Shown piece after piece: positions 12,576 through 23,614 of a stretch of DNA of 64,000 bases. The stretch is taken from the NCBI GenBank assembly GCA_029962745.1, contig CM057154.1:30722302-30786301 (forward strand), given 5' to 3'. A program made the translations under genes and the position numbers. Positions within the stretch are counted from its first letter, which is position 1. Every line of letters begins with the position of its first letter. The notes under the pieces were generated by a model. The model was given only the letters and a program-made list of their open reading frames with translations. It was not told where the DNA came from and ran no database searches. This DNA is from Echinometra lucunter. Lineage: Eukaryota > Echinodermata > Echinoidea > Camarodonta > Echinometridae.

Positions 12576-12923
12576 AAAGTTCATATTACATTTGGATATG
12601 GTTATAAATCACAATTGAATGTACATGTACTGTATGTTTTGATGAATTATGTTTAATGTCAATAATTTGACAATTTTTCATTTATATTTTTAAAGTTCAT
12701 ATTACATTTGGATATGGTTATAAATCACAATTGAATGTACATGCACTGTATGTTCTGATGAATTATGTTTAATGTCAATAATTTGACAATTTTTCATTTA
12801 TATTTTTAAAGTTCATATTACATTTGGATATGGTTATAAATCACAATTGAATGTACATGCACTGTATGTTTTGATGAATTATGTTTAATGTCAATAATTT
12901 GACAATTTTTCATTCATATTTTT
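12576..12923. repeat. Three tandem copies of a 116-bp unit
   Basis: AAAGTTCATATTACATTTGG starts at 12576, 12692 and 12808, exactly 116 bp apart. The copies differ at only a few positions, such as GTACTG versus GCACTG. The high identity points to a recent local expansion. Each unit contains TGTACATG and ends in TTTTTCATTTATATTTTT. Confidence 0.92.
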
Positions 12924-13469
12924 TAAAAGAAAAATGATGGTATATAAATACTTGTATATTTGTGATTTATTGTCAAAAGTAGCTTTTTTGTATATTATAC
13001 TACCAAAATGTCATTGCATGCAGAAGAAAATAAATCAAATCAAATCAAATCGAATCAAATATGAATCATGGATGGTTGTATTATTTGTGTGTGTGCAATG
13101 TCATGTTCGATGTTTGTGTATGGTACACATGCAGTGGAAACTCAGGAGATCTAATACAATAACATGCTGCTATAACAAGATAAGCTGTTCCCATTTCTTC
13201 ACAATTACATTCTATTGTTTTATGATTATTTTAAAATTGATGCATGCTCAAAAGATTATTTGATGGCTACAAAAACCTCAATACACTGTGTATCCTGAGT
13301 TTCCACTGAAGATGTAAATAATGTTTTATTCTGTATGAGTTTGTGTGTTTGAGCATGGGATGCCTGTCAGTTGATGTTGCTTGGTGTTATTCTAAAGCAT
13401 TTGCATGAAGTGGATGAGTTATTTATATAGTTTAATGCTTACAATGTAGTAAATGACTGCAAATTTGTA

Positions 13470-13515
13470 GTTTTGTATAAACACACACACACACCCACAC
13501 ACACACATAACGTTA
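13470..13515. repeat. (CA)n microsatellite
   Basis: Short interrupted ACACAC tract. Confidence 0.8.
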
Positions 13516-13589
13516 CCTTGTGTAACATTATCTGCAGGCCATTGCGGGCTAATTGGGAGTTGTTGAGATAAACAACAGGCCTAAATGTG

Positions 13590-14326
13590 GGGGGGGGGGG
13601 GGGGGTTACACTTAGTTATTTTTTGGGGAGGAGAGGGGTTCCAACCAGTTTTATATTTTGTAATTTACAGGTTAAAAGTCGTTAAAAATGATGGGTCCAT
13701 GGATGGGTTGAATGAGATAAAGTATAGTCCTCTTGTTGGGGGGGGGGGGGTTTTACCCCAAAGGTTTGAGGGGTGTCAGTTGGTAATTCCCAACCATCTA
13801 TGGTGTCAACTTTTGTAATTTTGTAATGTACACCAATACTGCAATGTTGTGGCAAATTTTGGTCCACGGGCTCAGTGGGGTAAATTTTCCCGCAAAGGGG
13901 GGGGGGGGGGCACTTTTTCATGTTTGGGGGGTGTCAGCTGGTATTTTCCAATCAGTAATGGTGTCAGCTTTTATATTTTTGTAATATACACCTATAGTGC
14001 TATCTTGTAGCAAATTTTGGTCCGTGGGCTCAGTGGGGTAAATTTTCCTGCATTAGGGGCGGGGGGCACTTTTTCATGTTGGGGGGGGGGGGGGTGTCAG
14101 CTGGTATTTTCCAACTAGCTATGGTGTCAGCTTTTATATTTTTGTAATGTACACCCATACTGCTATCTTGTGGCAAATTTTGGTCCATGGTCTCAGTGGG
14201 GTAAATTTTCCCGTATTAGGGGCGTTTTCGAGGGGGGTCAGCTGCCCCTTTCCGACCACCTGGGATGTCAGCTTTTATATTTTTGTAATGTGCCCCTTGG
14301 CCAGTTCCACTTTGACCAAGTTTCAT
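13590..14326. repeat. Tandem array, ~140-163 bp units with poly-G, running into the gap
   Basis: GTGTCAG followed by TGG or CTGG recurs at 13773, 13931 and 14094, with a decayed form near 14236. Each unit carries ATGGTGTCA, TTTTGTAAT, GGCAAATTTTGGTCC and CTCAGTGGGGTAAATTTTCC, then a G-rich spacer. After the gap (14827 on) the same CTCAGTGGG ... TTTTCCCGCATT resumes, so the unsequenced stretch is probably more of this array. Confidence 0.85.
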
Positions 14327-14826
14327 NNNNNNNNNNNNNNNNNNNNNNNNNNNNNNNNNNNNNNNNNNNNNNNNNNNNNNNNNNNNNNNNNNNNNNNNNN
14401 NNNNNNNNNNNNNNNNNNNNNNNNNNNNNNNNNNNNNNNNNNNNNNNNNNNNNNNNNNNNNNNNNNNNNNNNNNNNNNNNNNNNNNNNNNNNNNNNNNNN
14501 NNNNNNNNNNNNNNNNNNNNNNNNNNNNNNNNNNNNNNNNNNNNNNNNNNNNNNNNNNNNNNNNNNNNNNNNNNNNNNNNNNNNNNNNNNNNNNNNNNNN
14601 NNNNNNNNNNNNNNNNNNNNNNNNNNNNNNNNNNNNNNNNNNNNNNNNNNNNNNNNNNNNNNNNNNNNNNNNNNNNNNNNNNNNNNNNNNNNNNNNNNNN
14701 NNNNNNNNNNNNNNNNNNNNNNNNNNNNNNNNNNNNNNNNNNNNNNNNNNNNNNNNNNNNNNNNNNNNNNNNNNNNNNNNNNNNNNNNNNNNNNNNNNNN
14801 NNNNNNNNNNNNNNNNNNNNNNNNNN
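14327..14826. other. Assembly gap (500 N)
   Basis: Unresolved bases. The round length suggests a placeholder rather than a measured gap size. It lies within a tandem array, the usual cause of such breaks. Confidence 0.98.
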
Positions 14827-15017
14827 TCATGGGCTCAGTGGGTTGAATTTTCCCGCATTTGGGGGCGTTTTCGAGGGGGCCTGGGGGGTCGCCCCCGCCC
14901 TATTGGTACCAGCTGACACCCATTTCCTGACTCACAGTCATGGGTTTAATATATTTCAGGGGTCAAACCTTCTGGGCTCGATGGGGTAAGTCAAGATGTC
15001 GCAGGCTCCTGGTCTAT

Positions 15018-15390
15018 AAGGTGCTTTCACACCTACCCGATCAGGAAAATACCTGTAAATTGCGAGAACTTTTTCAGGCCCCAAAATACTCAATAATTAT
15101 TTCATGCATTCACACCTACCCGAACTCAGACCTCTTTGGGAAAGTTCTTGTAGTTATGAGCATGCATATTACGGTTTATTCTGGAGACGAGGTGCGCGCT
15201 TTCTTGAATTCTGCAGTGGTGAGAGGAATAGAAGTTCTCATAATTTGCTTTCACATTGCAAAAATCCCTACGACCTTGGAGAAAATATGCATAATTTTGA
15301 GAAAGTACATGTACCTACTACATCGAGGGAGAATACCCAATCAGAAAATACCACGTATTTTTCCTGATTAGGTAGATGTGAAAGCGTCTA
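15018..15390. mobile_element. CTTTCACACCTA inverted-repeat element (copy D)
   Basis: The left end AAGGTGCTTTCACACCTACC and the right end GGTAGATGTGAAAGCG match the family termini. The internal order is inverted relative to copy A: GCGAGAACTTTTTC lies near the left end and CTCGGAGA-like motifs are replaced by the ACCTTGGAGAAA string near the right. It overlaps spurious open frames of 143 and 87 codons. Confidence 0.75.
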
Positions 15391-15465
15391 GAGGTATATT
15401 AAAGTACAGAAGTAATATTCCACCCACTCATTATCGTTCCATATTGTTTAAAACCCACTTTTTCT

Positions 15466-15625
15466 TTCTTTCTCTTTCTCTCTCTCTCTCAAAAAATTCT
15501 CCCATCTCCCTCATTCTCTTCCTCTCTCTCTCTCTCTCTGTTTGTCTCTCTATAAAGTTTTCTTTCTATCTATCCATACTTTTATCCCTCCCCATTTCCC
15601 TGCTTTCGTTCTGTTTCTCCTGACA
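15466..15625. repeat. CT-rich simple repeat
   Basis: Interrupted (TC)n and pyrimidine tract. The low-complexity open frame across it is an artefact. Confidence 0.8.
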
Positions 15626-16377
15626 AACTCTATGGTCGTTTGATAAGTGAACACTTTACAGGCAATCAGTTTCAATTTACAATAAGGAATTTCAGCTTAA
15701 CAGATGGAAAACATCAACTGCAAATACTCCAGTTGCCAAGCATACAGAATATGTAATTATCAAGAAAGAGCATAATTCATAAAGAAGCACTGCTCTTTCG
15801 ACTGAATATAAATCTTGTTTCCACTGTAACACATATACACATATACTTTGTTGAGCTTTTTTTTCTCCAAATTTTTTTCACACTTCTTGGTATAGACAAA
15901 AATCAACTGTTATGTGTATTGGTACCTGTTATGTGTATTGAACAAATACAGACTCTATTCCAGCTAAACTGCATAGTGGTTGCTTGGTATAAAGTACAAA
16001 CTTTAGGGAGGAAGGGCAGGGGGAGTCCTTTGTTTAATAGTGAGAACAAATCCATCACTACCTAGTACATGGTTTTCAAAAATGGCAGGAATTTCCATTT
16101 TTTTCTTCTTCAAATTCCAGAATCAAATCACATCTTTTCCTGTTGCTAGGAATTTCAGAATTCAGTAGTCAACTGGTTAATAGCCTATGACCGTAAACTT
16201 TTAATATTTTGACACTTGTAATACCTTCATCAGTTGTCAGTCTGTTTTTAATTTCAAGATAATCTTTCCCTTGTCAAAAAATATTAGATACACAGATAAG
16301 TAGTGCAGGTTAGACCACCGCAATAAAACCAGGTGGTTGCTGTAATAATATCATTTTCATATTCACTACCAAAGGGT
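15626..16377. other. Interval with nothing recognised
   Basis: AT-rich DNA. Near 16147 it holds a GAATTCAGTAGTCAACTGGT string that recurs in variants near 17210, 32220 and 52585. This may be the remnant of another TTAA-flanked family. Confidence 0.4.
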
Positions 16378-17165
16378 ATTAAGTCCAGACTTAGTTCGGA
16401 CCTACAGCTACCAACTCAATCCACACCTAAAAGCATACTACCTTTCATGTTGACAGCAGCTGGAGTGCAGGTCTGCTACATGCAGTTATTTCCATGGTTA
16501 TGCATGTGGTATGCCTAATATCCCATATCGTCTGATCTCCTCCCCCCCCCCCCCCCACCTCCTTGTCATAAAACATACAGCAAACCCAAAGAGAGAGAGT
16601 ATATCTTAATCCACATCGAATTGTGCAGATATACATGTATGATGGCCCCAAAGTACGCTCAACTACAGGTCATGTGCGACGTGAATTTCGTGGCCAACTT
16701 TGTGACCCAGGCGCGAAATTCGCAACCCATGATGTGAACTTTACGTCCCAGTCGCGAATTTTGTGTCCCGCATCATGAATTTTGCATCCCGGGTTATGAA
16801 TTTTGTGTCTCCGGTCGTGAATTTTGCATCCTGGGTCATGAATTTCACGTCATGGGTCGCAAATTTCGTGACTTGGACGTAAAGTTCGCGTCACGGGTTG
16901 TGAATTTTGCAACTGATAGGCAAAGTAGGCCACGAAATTCACGTTCGCACATGACCTGTTGTTGAGCATACTTCAGGGCCACCATACAGATAGCACTCAT
17001 GTTACGAGGCATCCACTTCTGGTCAGTACTAAGTACGGACTCAATCCACTTCTCAAAGTGGGTCGAGAAGTCTATTCTAAGAGCACATTAAGTGGTGCTT
17101 TTAGCAACAGGGTTTACATTAGATTTCAATCAGGACTACATCTGGATTTAGTTTGGACTTAAACT
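16378..17165. mobile_element. Outer inverted-repeat element holding a nested palindromic element
   Basis: The left end ATTAAGTCCAGACTTAGTTC and the right end GATTTAGTTTGGACTTAAAC are degenerate inverted repeats. A string ACTCAATCCAC occurs in both arms. The strongly inverted block at 16637-16989 lies between the arms, which fits an insertion. The outer element is older and less certain. Confidence 0.5.
16637..16989. mobile_element. Long-TIR element with a 21-bp-phased internal array
   Basis: The arms at 16637-16693 and 16930-16989 are about 55 bp and inverted, with a few mismatches. Both contain ACAGGTCATGTGCG and GTGAATTTCGTGGCC or their complements. Between them GAATTTTG-like strings start at 16756, 16777, 16798, 16819 and 16840, exactly 21 bp apart, with weaker units continuing the phase to about 16903 and back to about 16693. 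The unit consensus is close to GAATTTTGYRTCCYGGGTCRT. No coding capacity is seen. Confidence 0.85.
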
Positions 17166-19623
17166 TTTTCTGCCCCTGATATGAAAGCGTATAAGTTTAT
17201 GGGAATGACAGAATTCAGTAGTCAATGGGCTGACTGTAAATATGAATACAGACTGTCAAATGATCAATTAAATGAACAGAATTCTCGATACAAAGAAATC
17301 TAGGAAAAATACAAATTTATCCTCTTGTCCCTGAAGTTTAGCCAATATGGGTTTTTAATCTGGTAGTGGATCGGAGCACAAACCCAGGAAATATATGGAA
17401 CTAAACATGATATAATCCACAGGATGACTGATACAAGGTGTCACTTAAAAAAATCATGATTAATTCTTCTATCAAAGCATTTTTCACAAGGATAATTTCA
17501 TTTATGATTTCCAACTCTGCAGTGAGAGCCAGAAGGGAGTTAGATACACTGAGTGTAATAGCTCATAGACAGCTTCCTTTGAATACTAAGAATAGTGCAC
17601 TGCTAAAAGAAAACATGTTCTTATTACTCATTCCTGACTCACAGGTAGTCTACTTCTTATGGCTTCATGAAAACCAACATTACCACATATTTTGCTTGTT
17701 GCCTGATACAGCCCATTTTTATTATAATCTGTTTTTTCCATACTCCACATTAAGGTTTTCTGATATACATGAAGGCCTACATTTACAGGCAGGTCAATAA
17801 ATTCAGTCACTTTATACTCCGAGGTGTTGTGACTGATTAGTTTTAACACTTGACTTTTTTAAATACTAAGGCCAGGGATTTTAGCCTCACAAGAGAATTT
17901 TCAAGCAAACACTATCACAAATACTTGTATTCTCTTGCATCAATTTGACTTATCTCATGTACCAACAGCTTTCAACTTTCTAAGACACCCTGTCCTTGGC
18001 CCTGAACAAATACATGGGAATCCCTTATTACTGCCTGGAGAGTCTTAACCTAGTACAAATGAAGAACAAAGAAAAATGTCAACAATCTACTTGGATTATA
18101 CCCCTCTACATTTTAATATTTTGATGTCCATGTGCAACTGCAGAAAACTTGGCACTCTTGAGTACATTGTCTAGCTGCGTGCAGGGATCCAGGTGTAATT
18201 AGATAAAAACTGAGTTTGTTATCACGAATTCATGATCTAAGGTGACACTGAAAACCAGGGGGTGGGAAAAGAGCATGCAAACACAGGAGGCTCTGGATCA
18301 GTAATAGCTATCTAATATACTGTAACCAAGTCAGTCCTTTCACCAGTAGGTCCATGACTTGATAAGATGAAATGAAGTGATTGGAGAGTACCAGTGTTCT
18401 TGCAGACATCCACGTTTTTGTTTGGTGAAACACCGTCTGGAGATAAGTTTGACTCATCATAGTATGACAAGAACATTGAGGTCTGAGTCTCCATGCATAC
18501 CACTACAGGAATTCAACATGATGCTGCTTCTGTCAGTGCAGTTTGATGGAAGGAACTCTTGCACATTGTTGCAAAAGATCAAGCATATCTGAACTGGGAT
18601 CAACAGAGTTTGAGCTTCATAAACTATCCATCAGGACAGTTACTTTTCAGTAGAAGATTTTCCATCTCTTGATACTCTGCTTCTGGTAAGTCTCCTTTGC
18701 ATTACACATCTGTGTGCATAACCATCCCCTTTCATGCCAATGGGTTTTTATCAAATTGTCTCAAGGAGTAAAATTAGAGAGGTTGATTCTTGTTTAAAGG
18801 CAACTTTGGCTTGAAAGTTTTAACATGTTCTACATTGTAACTCCAACAGGATGTATCTGTTACTGTTTGAGGGAGAGTGGAATGACTATTCATGTTCCAC
18901 ACTCGCAGGAGAACATTTATATTCTAGGTGAGATTTGGTGTCACTGGCACAGAATAGGTTAAGGTTAGTCATCTTTTTCACCTCTCCCTTTAGAGGGCTT
19001 GCATAAACAGATTGGCTATGCACTTATACATAATTAGCACTGGCAATTAATTAGCATACAACAGGCTGCACTTAATCAGCATTAAAATTTACAAACCAAA
19101 CATCTGTTTTTATGCCACTAGCACAGAAGGGGGTTAAAGCGGTAGAGTCATCGTTTGGTTATCTCTCTCCCTTTAGACGGCATGACTATAAAAGGGATCT
19201 GTTATGCACATTTGGCTATGCCATTACACATAGCTAATAAAACATGGCAAAAAATCTTAATAAAGGCCATCAATAGTAATATAATTAGCATTAAAATTCA
19301 TGAACAAAATATTGCATAATCTCTGTTCCAAAAGTACCAATATTTGCTTATGGTACTCATTTCATAGCTGCAAAAATGTTCATGTCCTTTGCACAGCTCT
19401 TTTAAAGATAAAAATTTATGACATTTGTATTTGAAGAGTAAAACAAACAGTGTTGAACTCCCGTTTTCCCACTGTGCATGAATATTATGTCATCATCACA
19501 TCATCACCAAATTTGTATGATACATGCAGAGTTCATGAATGAATTGAGGAAAAGTTCATAAATTAACTACGGTATGTTGTCAAATGTTTTTAAAGCTGGT
19601 TAATAACTTCAGATCAAATCTTT
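17166..19623. other. Interval without a supported gene
   Basis: Small open frames on both strands (up to 120 codons at 17438) show no family resemblance. They have no consistent splice structure that I can defend. Some of this could be intron of RAD54B, transcribed leftward, if the missing exons lie further left. Confidence 0.4.
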
Positions 19624-19891
19624 TTAAGCCACTGAACACTAAGCCTGAGATAACTTGGGCTGGGGGGTGTTTCATAAAGCTGTTCGTAAGTTACAAACGA
19701 CTTTACGCACGACTGGTGATACTATCTTATGCTACATTTAAATGAATGAGAATCTGATTAGCACCCAAGAACATGTTCCAGTCGTTCTTAAAGTCATTCG
19801 TTACGAACAGCTTTATGAAACATCCCCCCCCCCCCCCGGGTCTTTGGAAAATGTGTGTTACATCGAAGTCAAATCACGTTCAACAGGTTAA
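19624..19891. mobile_element. 90-bp TTAA element (copy 2), split by another inverted-repeat element
   Basis: The outer halves (TTAAGCCACTGAACACTAAG at the left; GGTCTTTGGAAAATGTGTG up to CAACAGGTTAA at the right) match the uninterrupted copies. Between them, at about 19660-19837, lies a second element with ends GTGTTTCATAAAGCTGTTCG and CGAACAGCTTTATGAAACAT. The order of insertion is therefore readable: the 90-bp element came first and the TTTCATAAAGC element second. Confidence 0.8.
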
Positions 19892-20403
19892 AAGAGGCTG
19901 GCAATATGGAATGAAAAGTGGCGATATGGCTAGCATTCAGTGCTTGTGTTCAAACCCGTATCTGAGGATAAAGTTAGGAAAAAATTTTAGTACAATTTTG
20001 AAAGAGAATTTGACAATCAAAGTGCAGGAAAAGTCCTGATTACCATCAACTTCCTTGTAATCTTCCATGGTTTTTCATCAAAATAACTGGTGGAAAACAG
20101 ATGGCCATCTATACATTTAGTCATTTAAGAAATTCTGCAGGATTTCCACATTATAAAAAAAGTAATAATGTTGAGCCTTAAAGTATGATGTATTGTTTTA
20201 TGTAAACATTTGCAACATGATATGTTCATCAGGGAATAGAGTATTTAGTGGTGACCTTCACAGAATTCAATTATTAGCAATGACTTCAGTGACACCCAGA
20301 TTATGTCTTGCTGTACTAAAAGGCTACTTGAGCAGCAGTTAAAGGGTAGCAAGTCACCCACACAACTCACAAAGAGATTTTAAGCAGCTCTTTCTGCAGC
20401 TCC

Positions 20404-20535
20404 ATGCACTGTCCCATTTATTTATTTCATTATTTATTCATTCATTTACTTACTCATCTATTTATTTATTTATTCAATTCAGTAATCTATCTATTAATTC
20501 ATTCATTCATTTATTCATTTATCTATCTACATTTT
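20404..20535. repeat. ATTT/ATTC-type microsatellite
   Basis: Imperfect TTTA, TTCA and ATCTATCT units. It generates an artefactual open frame rich in I, H, L and Y. Confidence 0.8.
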
Positions 20536-20810
20536 CATTTACCAGTTATAGGACGGAACATAATAAACAGTATGATTACAGGTACTGTTTTTATAGGGGT
20601 CCCATTACTAACATCACAGTACTCATCAATAAAACAACCCATGCTCCACAGACCAAATTCATAAGCTGAATCGATCACTGTCCCTAACCCTAATAGCCTC
20701 ACCCTAGTCTACAAACCAAAACCATTATCCTCTATTTCTTTTAAAATAATGACAGAAGAACCTTCTGCGGAATAGATTATCAAGTCATCCACAACAGTCA
20801 GTGGATTCCT

Positions 20811-21226
20811 TTAACCCATTCGTGACAGAGGTCCACATTTTGTGGTTTGGCCTAATATCTTTTGATGCAAAGCCCTAAAAATCATACCAAATACATGAGC
20901 AGAAAGAGCAAAAAATTCTACACAAACTGTGCCCATTTTGGTTGCATCAATATTCATTGTTTGATGCTGAAAATTTTTTATAGGAAAATAAGCATTAAAA
21001 TCCTTAAATTGGCAATGTGATAGAAAGTTTAAAATCACCATTTTCCCCAGCAAATTGGCAACTTTTTGACTTATCATGATAATTTCTGTCAATTTATATT
21101 CATTTCTGATACATGACGTTTAATGAATAAAATGTAGCAATAAAATAAAAATGTTGGTGTTGCCAATTTGAAGAATAAAAGCTGATCAAATTAGGCTTTA
21201 AATAATTCCTGTCACGAATGGGTTAA
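20811..21226 (+). mobile_element. 416-bp TTAA-CCC/GGG-TTAA element, piggyBac-like (copy 1 of 3)
   Basis: Begins TTAACCCATTCGTGACAG and ends CTGTCACGAATGGGTTAA, perfect 18-bp inverted ends including the TTAA. TTAA targets with CCC...GGG inner termini are the hallmark of piggyBac-type transposition. The element is far too short to encode a transposase, so it would be a non-autonomous derivative. Near-identical copies lie at 28716-29132 (reverse) and 40263-40678. Confidence 0.85.
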
Positions 21227-21315
21227 CACAATGAATACAATACCCAAGATAACTTGGGCTAGGGTCTATGGAAAATGCATGTTATACCCAAATCAAATCG
21301 TGCTCAACAGGTTAA
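21223..21315. mobile_element. 90-bp TTAA element (copy 3), abutting the 416-bp element
   Basis: Shares its left TTAA (21223-21226) with the right TTAA of the preceding element and ends GCTCAACAGGTTAA. The core CCCAAGATAACTTGGGCT matches the other copies. The two families are joined head to tail at one TTAA. Confidence 0.75.
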
Positions 21316-22508
21316 ACTCGAGACTTTCCAGGTTAAGTACGGTCAGACATGTTTACTGTTTAACATCCTTGCAGACATCCTCTAAGGCAAGGTTTTTGGA
21401 CTCTTCCTTTACTACCACATATTATGTACATCTACAGATAGAATTACATAGTACTGTTCTTCTTTGTCACCTATTTATCAAAAAACCAAACACACTATCG
21501 GCCAGATACCAGTAGATCTTGTGGTCATCTAGACATGTAGTGGTCAAACGTTGTTGTTTTTTTCCTACTCACATTTCATGACATGTGGGTAATATATCCA
21601 TCAAGGGCACTGGGACCAATCCAGGGATCATTCATGACTGAGACTTGAGTAGCATCAAGGGTATTTCTTTGACCATTGACTGTCAAGTACCAGTTCCTTT
21701 CCACAAGCACTGATAGGGTTTCTTTACCAGACTGCAATTTAGTTTGCATAAGGTGGGCATAAAGAGATGACCAATTACCTGGGAGCTTGTTTGTCTGATA
21801 GAGAGGTGCCAACTGCTAAGTTCTGTTTTCAACTTAACTTTTATTTTGTGCTTCTGAGGATGCCAAACTAGGAAAGAAATAATAAGTAGTGTTAAAGTTT
21901 ATTTTGTGATGAGTTTACTTGAAGGTAAGAATGACCTGCCACTGTTTCTTATTTCATGTTATGTAAGCCAATGTTTTTTGAAAATTGTAAATAGGTATGA
22001 AATTAAAAAGAAAGATAAAAGGCATATGAGCTTTTTCTACGTTGTGAGTAAAAGAGAGGAAAGTAGAGAGATAAAAAGTAGAAAGGAGAGCTAGAGAAAA
22101 GACAGAGAGATAAGAAGAGGCAGAGAAAGAAAGTGATGGAAAAGCAAGCACAAGGGAAAATGAGGCTTATTCTTTGAAATTCTACTAAAATATTCTAAAA
22201 CAGAAAATATGCTGGTTTAAAGCTCAAAGCTTAAAGCTTATAAGAGAATCTAAGTCATTCAAAGTAGCATGAAACAAGCTTATATGTTTAATCTACTATC
22301 AGGTTCAAAATAGTTTACTGGCTAGAGTACAACAAAATGGTGAGCTCTGTATAGGTATCCACAATGTGTATATTCATCCCATTTTCTTGTAAAATTATAA
22401 GTCACTGATTTATTCATGTTTACAGCTTATCTACACTGACATACATGTAAGTTTCCAAAAATAGGAACAGCGAGTGAATCAATCTCATTTCTTTCTCTTC
22501 TTATACAG
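21316..22508. other. Upstream region of the GPCR gene
   Basis: No coding exon was recognised. A pyrimidine-rich stretch with TTATACAG at 22501-22508 is a plausible splice acceptor just before the GPCR start, so an upstream non-coding exon is likely but not located. The 78-codon minus-strand frame at 21576-21812 matches nothing known. Confidence 0.45.
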
Positions 22509-22519
22509 ACAAAGTCATC

Positions 22520-23614
22520 ATGAATATCTCCTGCAACAGCACTGACCCGGAAGTGGTGCCATTCTATGAACGGCTGATTATGGCATGCTTCTACATCGTG
22601 GTAGCAACATTCGGTACATTAGGCAATGTGCTGGTCATCACTGCAATCTCCTTCTCCCGCAAGCTTCAGAACCCTACCAATGTCTTTGTCTTAAGCCTCG
22701 GCTTTGCAGACCTGCTGGTGTCAACCATGCAGCCTCTGCAAGTGGTTGGTCTTCTGGCCAAGGATGGCTGGCCTCTGACGGATCAGGTCTGTGAGATGGC
22801 CGGATCTACCATCGTGATCTCTATAACCAGTAGCGTGATTACTCTCGCCATGATCTCCATCAACAGACACTGCTTGATTACCAAGTCTCGAAAGGTCTAC
22901 ATTTCCATCTACAGTGGCAGGAACATCTTCCTCATGGTTCTATTCTCTTGGCTTCTTCCAGTGGGTGTACTCATCATCCCCCAGGCTGCTGGGTACGGGC
23001 AACTCGGATACGACAAGTTCACCCACCTTTGTGCTTGGGACTTTGCACATCCTTTGGCGAAGTTTTACCAGATAGTAGCAGCTATGATAGGGGTCATCTC
23101 CTACTCTGTCATCCTGACCTGCTACTCTCTGATCTACCTTCACCTCAAGAAGCACTCTATGTCTCTTCAACGTCACTCAAGTAACCTATCAACCAACCGC
23201 ATTGACAGGAAAGTCCGTGTCAACATCAAGATCACAAAGAACCTCTTCTATGTTGTCTGTGTCTACATGGTATGTGTTGTACCCTACAGCTTATGCCTGA
23301 TAGCCATATCTGAGTCTAACACACTGGCTCGTCATGCCTCTCTGTATCTTGCTCTCATTCTGGTCATGAACAGCTGTGCCAACGTGATCATCTATGGATT
23401 AAAGCACCCACACTTCCGAGTTGTCTTCAAGTGCATAATCACATGCCAACTGTCCAAGATTCCTTTGCCATCCAAGTTCCTAGCATTCTTCTTGACAGAA
23501 AACTCAGAACCTCATGCACACGCAGCAGCAATACCATCAGACAAGCCAGTTAACTTGACAAGCGATACCTGGCTGTCACATAACTCATCAAAGAAGAAGA
23601 AACCAGATTCATAA
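22520..23614 (+). CDS. Class A (rhodopsin-like) GPCR, melatonin-receptor-like
   Basis: This 364-residue receptor has seven predicted membrane helices and is complete in one coding exon. It would sit in the plasma membrane and signal through G proteins; the ligand is unknown. Visible landmarks are N-glycosylation sites near the start (N2-I-S, N6-S-T), GN36 in helix 1 and LGFAD64 in helix 2. A conserved Cys91 opens helix 3, with a partner Cys in the HLCAW loop. NRH115-117 stands where most class A receptors have DRY, VVPY lies in helix 6, and helix 7 reads NSCANVIIYGL. NRY/NRH and N-x-x-IYGL resemble melatonin receptors and the insect moody/Tre1 group. Oddities are the NVIIY in place of NPxxY and the lack of the usual helix-5 proline. 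The long tail ends in a lysine run. A splice acceptor at 22507-22508 suggests a spliced 5' UTR. Family confidence is high; subfamily moderate. Confidence 0.93.
   Translation: MNISCNSTDPEVVPFYERLIMACFYIVVATFGTLGNVLVITAISFSRKLQNPTNVFVLSLGFADLLVSTMQPLQVVGLLAKDGWPLTDQVCEMAGSTIVISITSSVITLAMISINRHCLITKSRKVYISIYSGRNIFLMVLFSWLLPVGVLIIPQAAGYGQLGYDKFTHLCAWDFAHPLAKFYQIVAAMIGVISYSVILTCYSLIYLHLKKHSMSLQRHSSNLSTNRIDRKVRVNIKITKNLFYVVCVYMVCVVPYSLCLIAISESNTLARHASLYLALILVMNSCANVIIYGLKHPHFRVVFKCIITCQLSKIPLPSKFLAFFLTENSEPHAHAAAIPSDKPVNLTSDTWLSHNSSKKKKPDS

Noticed and set aside
14147..14989. 280-codon and 248-codon open frames
   Set aside because: They exist only because N bases are read as open codons across the assembly gap.
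16637..16989. CRISPR-like regular repeat
   Set aside because: The host is eukaryotic, units are contiguous without unique spacers, and the array lies in an inverted-repeat element.
20811..21092. 93-codon minus-strand frame, also partly seen at 28850-29068
   Set aside because: It lies inside copies of the 416-bp piggyBac-like element. The shared peptide reflects the repeated DNA, and frames break differently in each copy.
21576..21812. 78-codon minus-strand frame as a further RAD54B exon
   Set aside because: The peptide does not align with any part of RAD54B that I recognise, and the flanking splice sites are not convincing.
22520..23614. GPCR as a retrocopied pseudogene because its coding region is intronless
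   Set aside because: The frame is intact over 364 codons with conserved receptor residues, and a splice acceptor precedes the start. Single-coding-exon GPCRs are common.
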